A stretch of DNA of 64,000 bases from Lysinibacillus sp. OF-1 (GTDB lineage Bacteria > Bacillota > Bacilli > Bacillales_A > Planococcaceae), in contig NZ_CP102798.1 in assembly GCF_028356935.1 (NCBI RefSeq), positions 1,674,001-1,738,000 of the forward strand, read 5' to 3'. Of this stretch, positions 19,349-27,376 are shown one piece after another. Below the pieces are notes generated by a model. The model was not told where the DNA came from, ran no database searches, and saw nothing but the letters and a program-made list of their open reading frames with translations. Position 1 is the stretch's first letter; the number at the start of each line of letters is the position of its first letter. The position numbers were made by a program, and so were the translations under genes.

Positions 19349-20170
19349 TTAGTCAGCTTGTACCTCTTCCACAGTCTGCTCTACTTCGGCGCGCGTCATT
19401 TTTTCTCGACCTTCTTGCATCGCCTTCAACGTTTTGTGGGCTAAGGCAAGTGGTAGGCGGCAAAATAGCAGAATGGTACGTTTATTAATATCTTTCATAT
19501 AGAGGTCTGCTTTGGCTAAATTTTCTTCAGCATAGACAAACAAATCTTCGCGTGTCCAGCCATCAGGCACGAAGTTGACACCACGTTCATCTAAATCCTC
19601 ATGCTGATTACGTAAGATGTTAACAGCCTGGAGTCCACGACCATAGCCTATTGCTAGCTCACGATCAGTTTGAACGTTGGCACCCCACGCCCAAAGCTCA
19701 GACAGCATCGTCCCTACAAGCCCTGCCACGTAGTATGTATAATCATCTAAATCCTCGCGTGTATGCACTTGCCAATTGGCCTTTGCCCATTTGGCCATAC
19801 CAAAAGCCATTTCGCTTGTGGAAGCCTGAACAATTTTTCGCGATTCCTCAGGGCAAAATGTTAGCCAATCTGCTAATCGAAGGGATACTTCTGGCAGTTG
19901 ATCGGCATAAGGTGCTAATAATGCTTGATAAGCTTCTTTATTAAATGTGTCCTTTAATAATTCACTTGTTGCGGACAATAAATTAAATTTCACATCATTC
20001 GAAAGCTGTTCATGATCTTCAATTTCATCAATGGCACGCATGGCTAAATAGGCAGCAGCCACCGATATCTTTAAATCATTTTTTAAAAAAGTAATAGGTA
20101 TATAAAACGTGCGGCTTGTATCTTTTAAAACCTGCATCGCTTCTTTGTAAAGTCTTTTTTGTTCGTTCAC
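19349..20170 (-). CDS. Squalene/phytoene synthase-family protein, YisP-like
   Basis: A 273-aa protein starting at a GTG (20170) with GGAGG 7 bases upstream; a TTG six codons earlier would place that GGAGG inside the coding region. The family start TSRTFYIPITFLK and the first aspartate motif DEIED (residues 48-52) are intact. The second motif reads NQHED (188-192): the first aspartate of the usual DxxxD is asparagine. B. subtilis YisP, from the same family, acts as a farnesyl-diphosphate phosphatase rather than a condensing synthase, and an altered second motif fits such a role here. No carotenoid or hopanoid genes are adjacent. Confidence 0.88.
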   Translation of the reverse strand: MNEQKRLYKEAMQVLKDTSRTFYIPITFLKNDLKISVAAAYLAMRAIDEIEDHEQLSNDVKFNLLSATSELLKDTFNKEAYQALLAPYADQLPEVSLRLADWLTFCPEESRKIVQASTSEMAFGMAKWAKANWQVHTREDLDDYTYYVAGLVGTMLSELWAWGANVQTDRELAIGYGRGLQAVNILRNQHEDLDERGVNFVPDGWTREDLFVYAEENLAKADLYMKDINKRTILLFCRLPLALAHKTLKAMQEGREKMTRAEVEQTVEEVQAD

Positions 20171-20399
20171 TTGTATTCCTCCGTTCAAATGGTTCCATAT
20201 CTATAGTATATCGTATCGTAAAAAAAGGGAAAGATAAAACAGATTGTTCATATTTAGAGAGATATTCTTTGAAAACGATTACTATAAATGATATAGTTTA
20301 ATAGTAAACTATTTAAATCTATACTTTTATGGTGGTCAATAAGAGTGGATTTATACTAGTATAGCTACATCAATTTCAAATGAGAGGAAGTTTAATGAA

Positions 20400-21134
20400 A
20401 TGGGACGTTTAAATAATAAAATTGCTATGATTACAGGCGGCGCTTCTGGTATGGGTGCAGCAATGGCTAAACTGTTTGCACAAGAAGGTGCTACAGTAAT
20501 TGCAGCTGATATTAATGAAGAAAACTTAGCAAAAATTTCTGAGCTAGAAAATGTAGAGGGAATGAAATTAGATGTTTCCTCTGACGAAAACTGGGCAGAA
20601 GTGACGAAAGCCATTGTCGAGAAATATGGTCGCATTGATATTTTAATTAACAATGCTGGTATTTCATCCGAAAAAGGACCCGATCAAATTACACAGGCAG
20701 ACTGGTCAATTATGCATAATATCAATGCATTTGGACCATTTCTTGGTATTAAACATGCTGCGCACTATATGAAAGAAGCAGGCAAAGGCTCCATTGTTAA
20801 TACATCGTCTTACACAGCGATTATTGGGGCAGGCTTTAATGCCTATACAGCCTCTAAAGGTTCTTTACGTGCGATTGCTCGTGCAGCAGCTTCAGAGCTT
20901 GGTGCTTTCAATGTCCGTGTGAACACGGTATTCCCTGGTGTCATCGAAACACCAATGACAGCCAAATTATCAGAAGCAAAAGAGGCAATGGATATGTTAG
21001 TAAGAGCTACACCAATGGGGCGTCTTGGTCAACCAGAGGAAGTAGCAAATGCTATTTTATTTTTAGCATCAGACGAGGCTTCTTACATTACGGGTGCCGA
21101 GCTTGTCATTGATGGTGGCTATTCAGCACGCTAG
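20400..21134 (+). CDS. Short-chain dehydrogenase/reductase (SDR)
   Basis: A 244-aa classical SDR. The cofactor motif is TGGASGMG (residues 13-20) and an aspartate follows beta-2 (AADINEEN), pointing to NAD(H). NNAG is present, the catalytic serine lies in VNTSSYTA, and the YxxxK motif is YTASK. The C-terminus has the common ITGAELVIDGGY. The substrate is not predictable. The ribosome site AGAGGAAG lies about 10 bases before the ATG; a 5-codon out-of-frame ORF (MKWDV) begins 5 bases before this start and overlaps it. It has its own terminator. Confidence 0.9.
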   Translation: MGRLNNKIAMITGGASGMGAAMAKLFAQEGATVIAADINEENLAKISELENVEGMKLDVSSDENWAEVTKAIVEKYGRIDILINNAGISSEKGPDQITQADWSIMHNINAFGPFLGIKHAAHYMKEAGKGSIVNTSSYTAIIGAGFNAYTASKGSLRAIARAAASELGAFNVRVNTVFPGVIETPMTAKLSEAKEAMDMLVRATPMGRLGQPEEVANAILFLASDEASYITGAELVIDGGYSAR

Positions 21135-21549
21135 TTAAATATAGTAATTGAAAAGTGGAAATGCCTGTTCAAGCAGTGCATTTTCACTTTTTTTGTTTTT
21201 TTAGTAGAATGATGATAAAGCTTTAGAAATTCGTCAAAAAACAGCTATTGATTAGATAAATTTTGATATTTTTCGTGATTTTTTCAAGAAAGTGTACGAA
21301 GTTATTGCACAATCATTTCAACAGCGTTAAAGTTTAGAAAGGGCAAAATGTCATTACACGATTTGGGGGACTGTACTGAGCGTTTAGCTTTTGTACGAAC
21401 AAAATCAGGAGTCAGGATTTTGGCATACATAACTCCTTGCAAAATCCTGGATACCAAAGAGGGCATGAATTTGATGAATTGCCTGAATCATAGCGTAAAC
21501 CGTCATCATAGTATGAGAAAATTACGTAATAAAAACAAAGGAGAATTGT
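21135..21549. other. Intergenic region with SDR terminator and an extra hairpin
   Basis: After the terminator there is about 350 bp before coaW. A second inverted repeat, CAGGATTTTG and CAAAATCCTG, lies around 21413-21450 with a loop of about 17 nt and no T-run. An open frame at 21348-21572 (74 codons) overlaps coaW, resembles nothing I recognise, and is left uncalled. Confidence 0.4.
21150..21195 (+). terminator. Terminator of SDR gene
   Basis: AAAGTGGAAATGC and GCATTTTCACTTT form a stem followed by a T-run. Confidence 0.82.
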
Positions 21550-22386
21550 ATGCCAAAGGCTATAGGTATTGATGCAGGCGGCACATTGACAAAGGTTGCT
21601 TATTTAGATCAAGACAATGAACTTGTGTTAACAACCTTTCCGTCGAATGATTTGCAATCTGTCACAAAATGGATTATTGATCATCCAGATATTGAGGATA
21701 TTGGTGTTACGGGGGGACGTACAGAGCAATTACTTGATGTCATTAAAACAATGAAATCGATTCATTATATAGTGGAATTTGAAGCTACATTAAAGGGTGT
21801 CCGATTTTTGCTTAATAAAGAAGGCTACTTTTTTGAGCGCAGTATGATTACCAATATTGGGACAGGTACGTCCATTCATTATATGGAAGGTAATACACAT
21901 ATTCGCGTTGGTGGGACAGGCGTTGGTGGTGGGACACTAATTGGTTTGTCAGCGCTTACAACGGGCATTACAGATTACAATGAAATCCGTGAAATGGCTG
22001 CCAATGGCAATCGTGAAGGAATCGATTTATTGGTCAAGGATATTTATCAAGGCATGGATACACCGATTGACGGTCATTTAACGGCTAGTAATTTTGGGAA
22101 AGTAGGCATTACAAAGTCGATAAAGCATCCTGCTGAGGATATTATTGCGACCGTTCAAGGACTAGTAGGCGAAGTCATTACAACACTCAGCATTCAATAT
22201 GCGGAGGAAAAAAATGCACAGCATATCGTTTATATTGGCTCCACATTAAGCAATAATGATCATCTTACCCGAGTGATTGCAAATTATACACGCACGAAAA
22301 AGCATACACCTGTCTTTATTAATGACCATGGCTTTTCTGGTGCTGTCGGAGCATTACTTAATATTACAGAATATACAATTGTCTAA
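21550..22386 (+). CDS. coaW: Type II pantothenate kinase
   Basis: A 278-aa kinase that phosphorylates pantothenate, the first step of coenzyme A synthesis. It has the type II (eukaryote-like, staphylococcal CoaW) architecture: the ATP phosphate loop IDAGGTLTKVAY (residues 6-17), TGGRTEQL, NIGTGTSIHYMEG, GGTGVGGGTLIGLSALTTG, and the C-terminal GSTLSNNDHL and GFSGAVGALL. Type II enzymes of this group are usually insensitive to CoA feedback. The ribosome site AAAGGAGAATTGT precedes the ATG. A second CoA-pathway-type gene (a CoaB-like protein) lies at 43.9 kb, not linked. Confidence 0.92.
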   Translation: MPKAIGIDAGGTLTKVAYLDQDNELVLTTFPSNDLQSVTKWIIDHPDIEDIGVTGGRTEQLLDVIKTMKSIHYIVEFEATLKGVRFLLNKEGYFFERSMITNIGTGTSIHYMEGNTHIRVGGTGVGGGTLIGLSALTTGITDYNEIREMAANGNREGIDLLVKDIYQGMDTPIDGHLTASNFGKVGITKSIKHPAEDIIATVQGLVGEVITTLSIQYAEEKNAQHIVYIGSTLSNNDHLTRVIANYTRTKKHTPVFINDHGFSGAVGALLNITEYTIV

Positions 22387-22392
22387 CGATTT

Positions 22393-22436
22393 AAGGACAT
22401 AACATATTGTATGACAACTAGTTATGTCCTTTGTTA
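22393..22436. terminator. Terminator of coaW
   Basis: AAGGACATAAC and GTTATGTCCTTTG form a stem with a loop of about 17 nt and a T-rich tail. Confidence 0.75.
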
Positions 22437-22454
22437 TTCAACTACAATAAGAAG

Positions 22455-23096
22455 TTATTTAAACACTTTATCTATTTTGTCTTTATCATAATCTAATATC
22501 CAGTCATTGTATGTATAATAAATGTCTCGTATAGATTCAGGTGAGGTAGCAAGTAAATCACAGCCTCTATCATCGTAAACGTGAAAAATGGTTTTCTTTT
22601 TGATATTTAAAAAATATATCCTATGAAAAATACTTGGTTGGATTCCTAAATCTTGATTACATACTGCTTTTAACAATGGAATGTACTTCAAATCAGATGT
22701 TTTACATGCAAGTGTAAACCTATGTGTTTTATATTTTCCGTCCTCATCATCTTCGGGGAAAATAGAAGACATTTCTGTATGCTTCAATTTATATAAGACT
22801 GATTTATCATAGATATATGGAGAAAAAATTCTCGCTTTGTGCTGATAGGTTTTTCTACCTCCAAGATCATTGATATCTACTACCATAAAAATTTCCTCGT
22901 CTTGTAAATGTAGTGCTTCAAACAGCGTGACAGCCCTTTTATAAACCTCCTGTATATAAAGACGATCTTCATAATCGTATTCTCTAGCTCGCTCTACCCC
23001 TAGTTCGAACCGTATGCCAATTTCCCAGTTATAAAACAAAGGTGGTCTAAGAAGTAAGGAAGGAAAATTTTCATTCATATAGTCATTTAAAAGCAT
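22455..23096 (-). CDS. DUF3885 domain-containing protein
   Basis: A 213-aa soluble protein. The N-terminal LLRPPLFYNWEIGIRFELG, the middle MVVDINDLGGR, and the C-terminal YDDRGCDLLATSPESIRDIYYTYNDWILDYD match the DUF3885 pattern seen in many Bacillales. The function is unknown; members often lie in accessory regions and sometimes beside polymorphic-toxin or immunity genes, which is suggestive only. The ATG has TTGAGGTG upstream. The DNA beyond its start contains broken gene remnants, so this gene marks the edge of a decayed accessory patch. Confidence 0.75.
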   Translation of the reverse strand: MLLNDYMNENFPSLLLRPPLFYNWEIGIRFELGVERAREYDYEDRLYIQEVYKRAVTLFEALHLQDEEIFMVVDINDLGGRKTYQHKARIFSPYIYDKSVLYKLKHTEMSSIFPEDDEDGKYKTHRFTLACKTSDLKYIPLLKAVCNQDLGIQPSIFHRIYFLNIKKKTIFHVYDDRGCDLLATSPESIRDIYYTYNDWILDYDKDKIDKVFK

Positions 23097-23183
23097 ATTT
23101 GCACCTCAACTTATTTTTTTAATTTTCCCATTAACAAACTGCCAGAATAAAGAAGAAAATGACTCAACCTATTAATTTAGAAA

Positions 23184-23312
23184 TTATATTTCGCTTTCGT
23201 TACTGCATTGGGGTAGATGATCAATTTGCCAGTTAGCATCTACAAATTCAATATTACTAATATAAGCATTTATCAATTTTGTTTTACCTGAACCTATTCC
23301 ACCATTTAAAAA
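23184..23312 (-). pseudogene. Remnant of a P-loop NTPase gene
   Basis: Between two stop codons on the minus strand is a 42-codon segment beginning FLNGGIGSGKTKLINAYI, a textbook Walker A entry (GxGSGKT), and ending after WQIDHLPQC. It has no start codon and stops too soon for a functional ATPase, so it is a truncated relic. The parent family (AAA, zeta-toxin-like or other P-loop kinase) cannot be settled. Confidence 0.6.
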
Positions 23313-23405
23313 TTAAGCTAGGAAAGTATTGATAACGCCTCCGTAAGCTACTATTAACAGCTTCCATTCTACTAACGATTTTTACATAATCCATTCATAA
23401 CACCA

Positions 23406-23652
23406 TCATTTAATCCAAACGCTTGTAAATACATAACCATGAGAAATCTCACCATTGGGATTTTTAAGATAATCAATTGGTGTCGAAGAATTAATTGGTA
23501 TTATATACCATTCGTCATAACTCATTCCTGTTGTAGTTTTAAACCTTACTTCTCCTTTTGTTCTCCTGTATTATACATAATATTCCGATTATTCGATATA
23601 TATTTAACATCAAATTGATCATGTTCATTTTTTTTACAAATAGCGAAGAAAC
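23406..23652 (-). pseudogene. Frameshifted gene remnant of unknown family
   Basis: Two minus-strand segments read well but in different frames. The first contains KKNEHDQFDVKYISNNRNIM and NTGEQ; after a one-base shift at a CAAAAGG run near 23560 it continues KGEVRFKTTTGMSYDEWY, then NGEISHGYVFTSVWIK and stop at 23406. There is no start codon at the 5' end. The composition is protein-like. It is not recognised. Confidence 0.5.
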
Positions 23653-23709
23653 TTACCTACATGAAAACATCTCGAACTGAACAAATTAGGTAGTAGGAGG
23701 TGAAGCTAC

Positions 23710-23934
23710 GTGGGAAAGCGTAATAATCGAAACAACAGTAAAACCATGAATATGAGAACACATAATCCTTTTGGCACTTACAAAAGCAAAGACCTCGATC
23801 GAAGTAATAGCAATAATAACAACCCAAATGATAACTTGAATGAAGAGTTCGCGGCAGAATTTGATGCAAAGGCTAAAAATAAAAACAATAAAACGAATCA
23901 TGATAAAAACCAACAGTCGAATAAAACAAAATAG
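23710..23934 (+). CDS. Small asparagine-rich protein, possible small acid-soluble spore protein
   Basis: A 74-aa very hydrophilic protein, rich in Asn, Lys and Asp. The start is GTG behind a near-perfect AGGAGGTGA. It contains NEEFAAEFDAKAKN; EFAAE resembles the EFASE site where germination protease GPR cuts spore SASPs. There is no hydrophobic core or membrane segment. The next gene, 14 bp downstream, is even smaller and repeats the motif as EEYSAEF. A SASP-like or spore-coat role is an inference; no sporulation sigma promoter was securely identified. Confidence 0.6.
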   Translation: MGKRNNRNNSKTMNMRTHNPFGTYKSKDLDRSNSNNNNPNDNLNEEFAAEFDAKAKNKNNKTNHDKNQQSNKTK

Positions 23935-23948
23935 TGGAGGTACAAATC

Positions 23949-24080
23949 ATGGCAAAAAAGAATAAGACAAGCTTTAAAAAGAAAAAGAAGGAAGATACAC
24001 ACAAAAAGAATGATCGTGAGGAATATTCAGCAGAATTTAATCAGGTCATTCATAATAATCCCCAACAGCCAAAGCAATAA
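23949..24080 (+). CDS. 43-aa lysine-rich small protein, paired with the preceding gene
   Basis: ATG at 23949 with AGTGGAGG upstream; 43 codons then TAA. It begins MAKKNKTSFKKKKKEDTHKK and ends with NNPQQPKQ. The segment DREEYSAEFNQ parallels NEEFAAEFDA of the upstream gene, suggesting two diverged members of one small family, perhaps spore proteins. A terminator follows directly, so the pair forms a short operon. Confidence 0.6.
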   Translation: MAKKNKTSFKKKKKEDTHKKNDREEYSAEFNQVIHNNPQQPKQ

Positions 24081-24089
24081 ACACAAGCT

Positions 24090-24120
24090 GCTCCAAAGTC
24101 TTTTGGAGCTCTTATTTTTT
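24090..24120 (+). terminator. Terminator after small-protein pair
   Basis: The stem GCTCCAAA/TTTGGAGC has a 3-5 nt loop, then CTTATTTTTT. Confidence 0.82.
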
Positions 24121-24163
24121 ACTGTTTGTGCTGCTTTATACAGTCAAAAAGGGAGTGATTCAA

Positions 24164-24490
24164 GTGAGAAAATTTTATTTACTTGGGCTTCTTTTTGTTT
24201 CTCTAGCTATGTTTATACAAATACCAGTGGTTGCCAATGCACAACAAGAAACACCAGCTTATGCAAAATGGGGACAGCTGGCTATCAAAGAGGTAAAGGC
24301 GAAATATCCTACGGCTAAAATTGTGGATTATTTGCATGAGGGCAAGGAAGTACAGGGGGCATCAACCATTGAGAAATTTAAGCTTTGGCTCAAGCAGCCT
24401 GACAAGGAATTTGGTGTTCATGTCAGAATCAGCTACCAAACGACAACGCAGGAAGTAGAAAAAATTGAATTTCAAGAAAGTACTTCATAA
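24164..24490 (+). CDS. Secreted DUF3889 protein
   Basis: A 108-aa exported protein. The GTG at 24164 is chosen because GGGAGTG lies upstream and it gives a normal signal peptide (charged RKF, hydrophobic core to about residue 24, cleavage after VANA). The mature part (YAKWGQLAIKEVKAKYP, then TIEKFKLWLK and VHVRISYQT) matches DUF3889, found in small secreted Bacillus proteins such as YqzG. The function is unknown. It sits between the small-protein pair and a convergent DJ-1 gene, with a shared terminator. Confidence 0.82.
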   Translation: MRKFYLLGLLFVSLAMFIQIPVVANAQQETPAYAKWGQLAIKEVKAKYPTAKIVDYLHEGKEVQGASTIEKFKLWLKQPDKEFGVHVRISYQTTTQEVEKIEFQESTS

Positions 24491-24493
24491 AAT

Positions 24494-24525
24494 AAGGATG
24501 CCCTATTTTAGGCATCCTTGTTCTT
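24494..24525. terminator. Bidirectional rho-independent terminator
   Basis: AAGGATGCC and GGCATCCTT form a stem between convergent genes. Confidence 0.85.
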
Positions 24526-25079
24526 TAACCCTCTAGCTTTTGAATAAATGCACGCATTAAGCCTGGTAAATCAGGCCATGCATGCCCACTTATTAAATTA
24601 CCATCTGTGTGAAGGTTGGCATCAATGTAAGTTGCTCCTGCCACCTGCACCTCAGGCTTGCAGGCAATATAGGCTGTTAGCTCACGCCCTTTTAGCACTT
24701 CAGGAATGGTCGCGAAAATTTGCGCTGCATGACAAACGGCTGCAATTGGTTTATTCGTTTCAAAGAAGTGGCTTACTAGTGCTGGGACATGCTCATTCAA
24801 ACGAATGTATTCAGGTGCACGTCCACCAGGAATAATGAGCCCATCGAATTGTGTTGGATCAATAGCAGCAAAAGCAGCGTGGGCCTCTAATCCATAAGCA
24901 GGACGCTCGATATATGTATCGACACCCTCTACAAAGTCGTGTAATACGGTTTGTAATTTCTTAGCGGATGGTGCTGCAATTGTGACATCATACCCTGCTT
25001 CAAGACAACGATAATAAGGATAAAAAATCTCTAAAGCCTCTACTGCATCTCCTGCGAGTATTAAAACCTTTTTCCCCAT
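24525..25079 (-). CDS. DJ-1/PfpI family protein
   Basis: A 184-aa protein of the class I glutamine amidotransferase-like fold. The nucleophile elbow is AAVCHAAQIF with Cys116 followed by His117, and Glu16 sits where the family keeps its acidic partner. The glycine motif is LIIPGGRAPEYIR. The family includes proteases, chaperones, glyoxalases and stress proteins; sequence alone does not decide. It lies beside, and is divergent from, a MarR/MFS pair, so it could share a stress response with them. Confidence 0.88.
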   Translation of the reverse strand: MGKKVLILAGDAVEALEIFYPYYRCLEAGYDVTIAAPSAKKLQTVLHDFVEGVDTYIERPAYGLEAHAAFAAIDPTQFDGLIIPGGRAPEYIRLNEHVPALVSHFFETNKPIAAVCHAAQIFATIPEVLKGRELTAYIACKPEVQVAGATYIDANLHTDGNLISGHAWPDLPGLMRAFIQKLEG

Positions 25080-25205
25080 GCTTCCATCTCCTTTACATTG
25101 TAAATCTACTAAGTTTTATTCGACACTTGCAAAAAATTTCCTGCTTACAGTAGGGTTACCTTTCCAAATTCCTTGCTTTACAAAGAAAAAAATGAAGCGT
25201 ATAGT

Positions 25206-25229
25206 ATTTATTTAACTAGGTAAATAAAT
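25206..25229. promoter_or_regulatory. 24-bp palindromic operator, probably MarR autoregulatory site
   Basis: Arms ATTTATTTAACT and AGGTAAATAAAT pair with a single mismatch. The site ends about 6 bases before the AGGAGGT ribosome site of the marR gene, where bound repressor would block transcription. MarR proteins commonly bind such AT-rich palindromes. Confidence 0.7.
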
Positions 25230-25247
25230 TCGCAGGAGGTAAACAAT

Positions 25248-25646
25248 ATGAATCCAATATTTCATGCTTTATTCCAAAAAAGTCGGTATTTAACGAACTG
25301 CTTAAATGAAGTATTAAAGCAACATCATTTATATAGCTCCCAATGGGCCATTTTATATTGCTTACATAAAAACGGGCCAATGACCTTAACACAAATTTGG
25401 AAATATTTAAATGTGGAAGCGCCCAGTATTACAAGAGCTATTACACGACTAGAAACATTGGGCTGGGTCCAACGATTAGATGGAGAGGATAAGCGAGAAA
25501 AAATTGTGACTCTTTCCGCTCTAGGGGAGGAGCGCTTACCAGCGATCACCGTAACCATATTAGCATTTGAGGAAGAAATGGTGGGCTCTTTAACTGTTGA
25601 GGAGCAGCAGCAATTTCTGAAGTTATTGGAAAAAATGAAAGGTTGA
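25248..25646 (+). CDS. MarR family transcriptional regulator
   Basis: A 132-aa winged-helix regulator. The recognition region is GPMTLTQIWKYLNVEAPSITRAITRLETLGWVQR, followed by the wing GEDKREKIVTLSALGEE. A strong AGGAGGT precedes the ATG. The stop codon overlaps the start of the downstream MFS gene (TGATG), so the two are co-translated. The palindrome just upstream fits autorepression, and the exporter is the likely target. The inducing compound is not known. Confidence 0.92.
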   Translation: MNPIFHALFQKSRYLTNCLNEVLKQHHLYSSQWAILYCLHKNGPMTLTQIWKYLNVEAPSITRAITRLETLGWVQRLDGEDKREKIVTLSALGEERLPAITVTILAFEEEMVGSLTVEEQQQFLKLLEKMKG

Positions 25647-26842
25647 TGGACATGCAGCAAGAAGAAAATACACAAATATGGACGAAGCGTTTCATTAGCC
25701 TCTTTTTAACGAATATCTCTGTATTTTTTGTTTTTTATGGACTTGTAACGACTTTACCACTCTATGCGATTGGTGAACTACATCAGACAGATAAGGAAGC
25801 GGGCCTATTATTGTCAGGCTTTTTATTGTCAGCTATTATTGTACGCCCGTTTTCAGGTAAGTTATTAGATGTTTTTGGCAAGAAAAAACTGTTAGTCCTA
25901 TCTATAGTGGGCTATTTTATCTGTACCGTTTTATATTTATTTATTCATCCGTTTGGACTTTTACTTGGTCTTCGCTTTATTCAAGGGATTTTCTTTAGTA
26001 TTATCACAACAGCTGCAGGATCTTTAGCGGCTGATATCGTTCCTGCTAAACGAAAAGGGGCGGGGCTAGGCTACTTTACGATGTCTACGAATCTAGCTGT
26101 CGTCATTGGACCATTTATCGGCTTATTATTAATTCAATATAGTACCTTTAATGTCTTATTCATAGTCATGAGTATATGTATTCTAGCAGGAGGAATTTTA
26201 GCATTAACGGTCAATACAGATGATTTACCGAAGCCAGTGCATGAAGGAAAACTAACTTTTAAATTGAATGATTTATTTGAGCGTAAGGCGCTTCCTGTTG
26301 CAGCAATTGCCAGCCTCGTCGCTTTTTCGTATGCCAGTGTGCTATCCTTTTTATCGGTCTATGCACAGCAAAAGGATTTAATGGCTGTAGCTAGTCTCTT
26401 TTATGCAGTATTTGCAGCGGCAATGCTCATTACACGTCCATATACAGGAAAACTTTACGATACGAAGGGACCGCAATTTGTCATTATTCCTGGCATTATT
26501 TCCTTTGCCATCGGTCTAGTCATGCTAGCATTTGTTGAAGGACCAATGTTATTTTTAAGTGCTGCTATTTTTATAGGCTTTGGCTATGGAGCTGTAACGA
26601 CTAGCTTACAAGCATTAGCAGTTCAATCCACTGCCATTCAACGAAGCGGCTATGCAACAGCAACCTATTTTACGATGTTTGACCTGGGTATCGCACTAGG
26701 TTCGTATATTTTAGGAATGGTAGCTGTACAGGCAGGCTATGCTTCTGTCTATTTATCGGGGGCAGGCTTACTGGGGGTTGTCTTTATTATTTATCTATTA
26801 CGCCTTGCAAAGATGAAACCGAAAAAAGTAGTGCATATATAG
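25646..26842 (+). CDS. Major facilitator superfamily transporter
   Basis: A 398-aa, 12-helix membrane transporter. Signature A between helices 2 and 3 reads GKLLDVFGKKKLL, and a related GKLYDTKG lies between helices 8 and 9. Arg in helix 4 (GLRFIQGIFFS) fits drug:proton antiporters of the DHA1 type. Translational coupling to marR points to an efflux pump induced by its substrate. A start at 25652 is also possible. The substrate is unknown. Confidence 0.9.
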   Translation: MDMQQEENTQIWTKRFISLFLTNISVFFVFYGLVTTLPLYAIGELHQTDKEAGLLLSGFLLSAIIVRPFSGKLLDVFGKKKLLVLSIVGYFICTVLYLFIHPFGLLLGLRFIQGIFFSIITTAAGSLAADIVPAKRKGAGLGYFTMSTNLAVVIGPFIGLLLIQYSTFNVLFIVMSICILAGGILALTVNTDDLPKPVHEGKLTFKLNDLFERKALPVAAIASLVAFSYASVLSFLSVYAQQKDLMAVASLFYAVFAAAMLITRPYTGKLYDTKGPQFVIIPGIISFAIGLVMLAFVEGPMLFLSAAIFIGFGYGAVTTSLQALAVQSTAIQRSGYATATYFTMFDLGIALGSYILGMVAVQAGYASVYLSGAGLLGVVFIIYLLRLAKMKPKKVVHI

Positions 26843-26844
26843 TC

Positions 26845-26876
26845 AAACAGTTGGGGTTGTGCCCAACTGTTTTTAT
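26845..26876 (+). terminator. Terminator of marR-MFS operon
   Basis: AAACAGTTGGG and CCCAACTGTTTTT form a perfect stem with a 6-nt loop. Confidence 0.9.
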
Positions 26877-27340
26877 AATTGTCCCAGACTCATCAAAATA
26901 AATTTTGTTCATTTATAAGAAAGATACGATTTATAAAAAGTTTTAATGAGCTCTTTTTCAAAATGAGTATTACTTTTGTCCTTTTTAAATCTAACGAAAA
27001 CTACTTTTTGTTTACTTATCTTTAATAATGTTGACAATTGTCGGAAATTCTAATCGATTTCTTAAAACGCAGTACTGGTATTGGATTCATGATAAAAATT
27101 ATATAATAGACGATTAAAGGAGAGCCACCCAAGCATGCTCTCCATTTTTATATTCTTATTTCTTTATCCTAGTCCAACATTAAAGCCTGTAGCTTAACTA
27201 AATTTTTCATTTCAAGCTTTTGTATTTAGCATAAAGAATGCATAGAGAAAAACACTAAGAAAATCTTAAGAATTGATGTCGGAGTTTGTTAAGATTTAAT
27301 TAGTATTATATCCTTATACGAATCCTATAGGGGTGATGAC
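26877..27340. other. Intergenic region with an isolated hairpin and a regulator-like direct repeat
   Basis: No convincing gene. A hairpin at 27119-27148 (GGAGAGC / GCTCTCC, then ATTTTTAT) looks like a terminator. TATAAT lies just ahead of it (around 27101), so a very short transcript is conceivable. At 27256, 27267 and 27290 the pentamer TAAGA recurs at spacings of 11 and 23 bp, one and two helical turns, in front of the response-regulator promoter region. Confidence 0.45.
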
Positions 27341-27376
27341 ATGAACCTAAAGTGGTGGAGGAGTGAATGTAGTTGA
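27341..27376 (+). CDS. Possible 11-aa leader peptide of the two-component operon
   Basis: ATG at 27341 behind AGGGGTGATGAC opens an 11-codon frame, MNLKWWRSECS. Its TGA overlaps the TTG start of the response regulator by two bases. The regulator's own ribosome site (GGAGGAG) lies inside it. Two adjacent Trp codons stand out. It may couple translation; real expression is unproven. Confidence 0.4.
   Translation: MNLKWWRSECS

Noticed and set aside
21348..21572. 74-codon frame ahead of coaW
   Set aside because: It overlaps the coaW start, resembles nothing known, and the ribosome site is only moderate.
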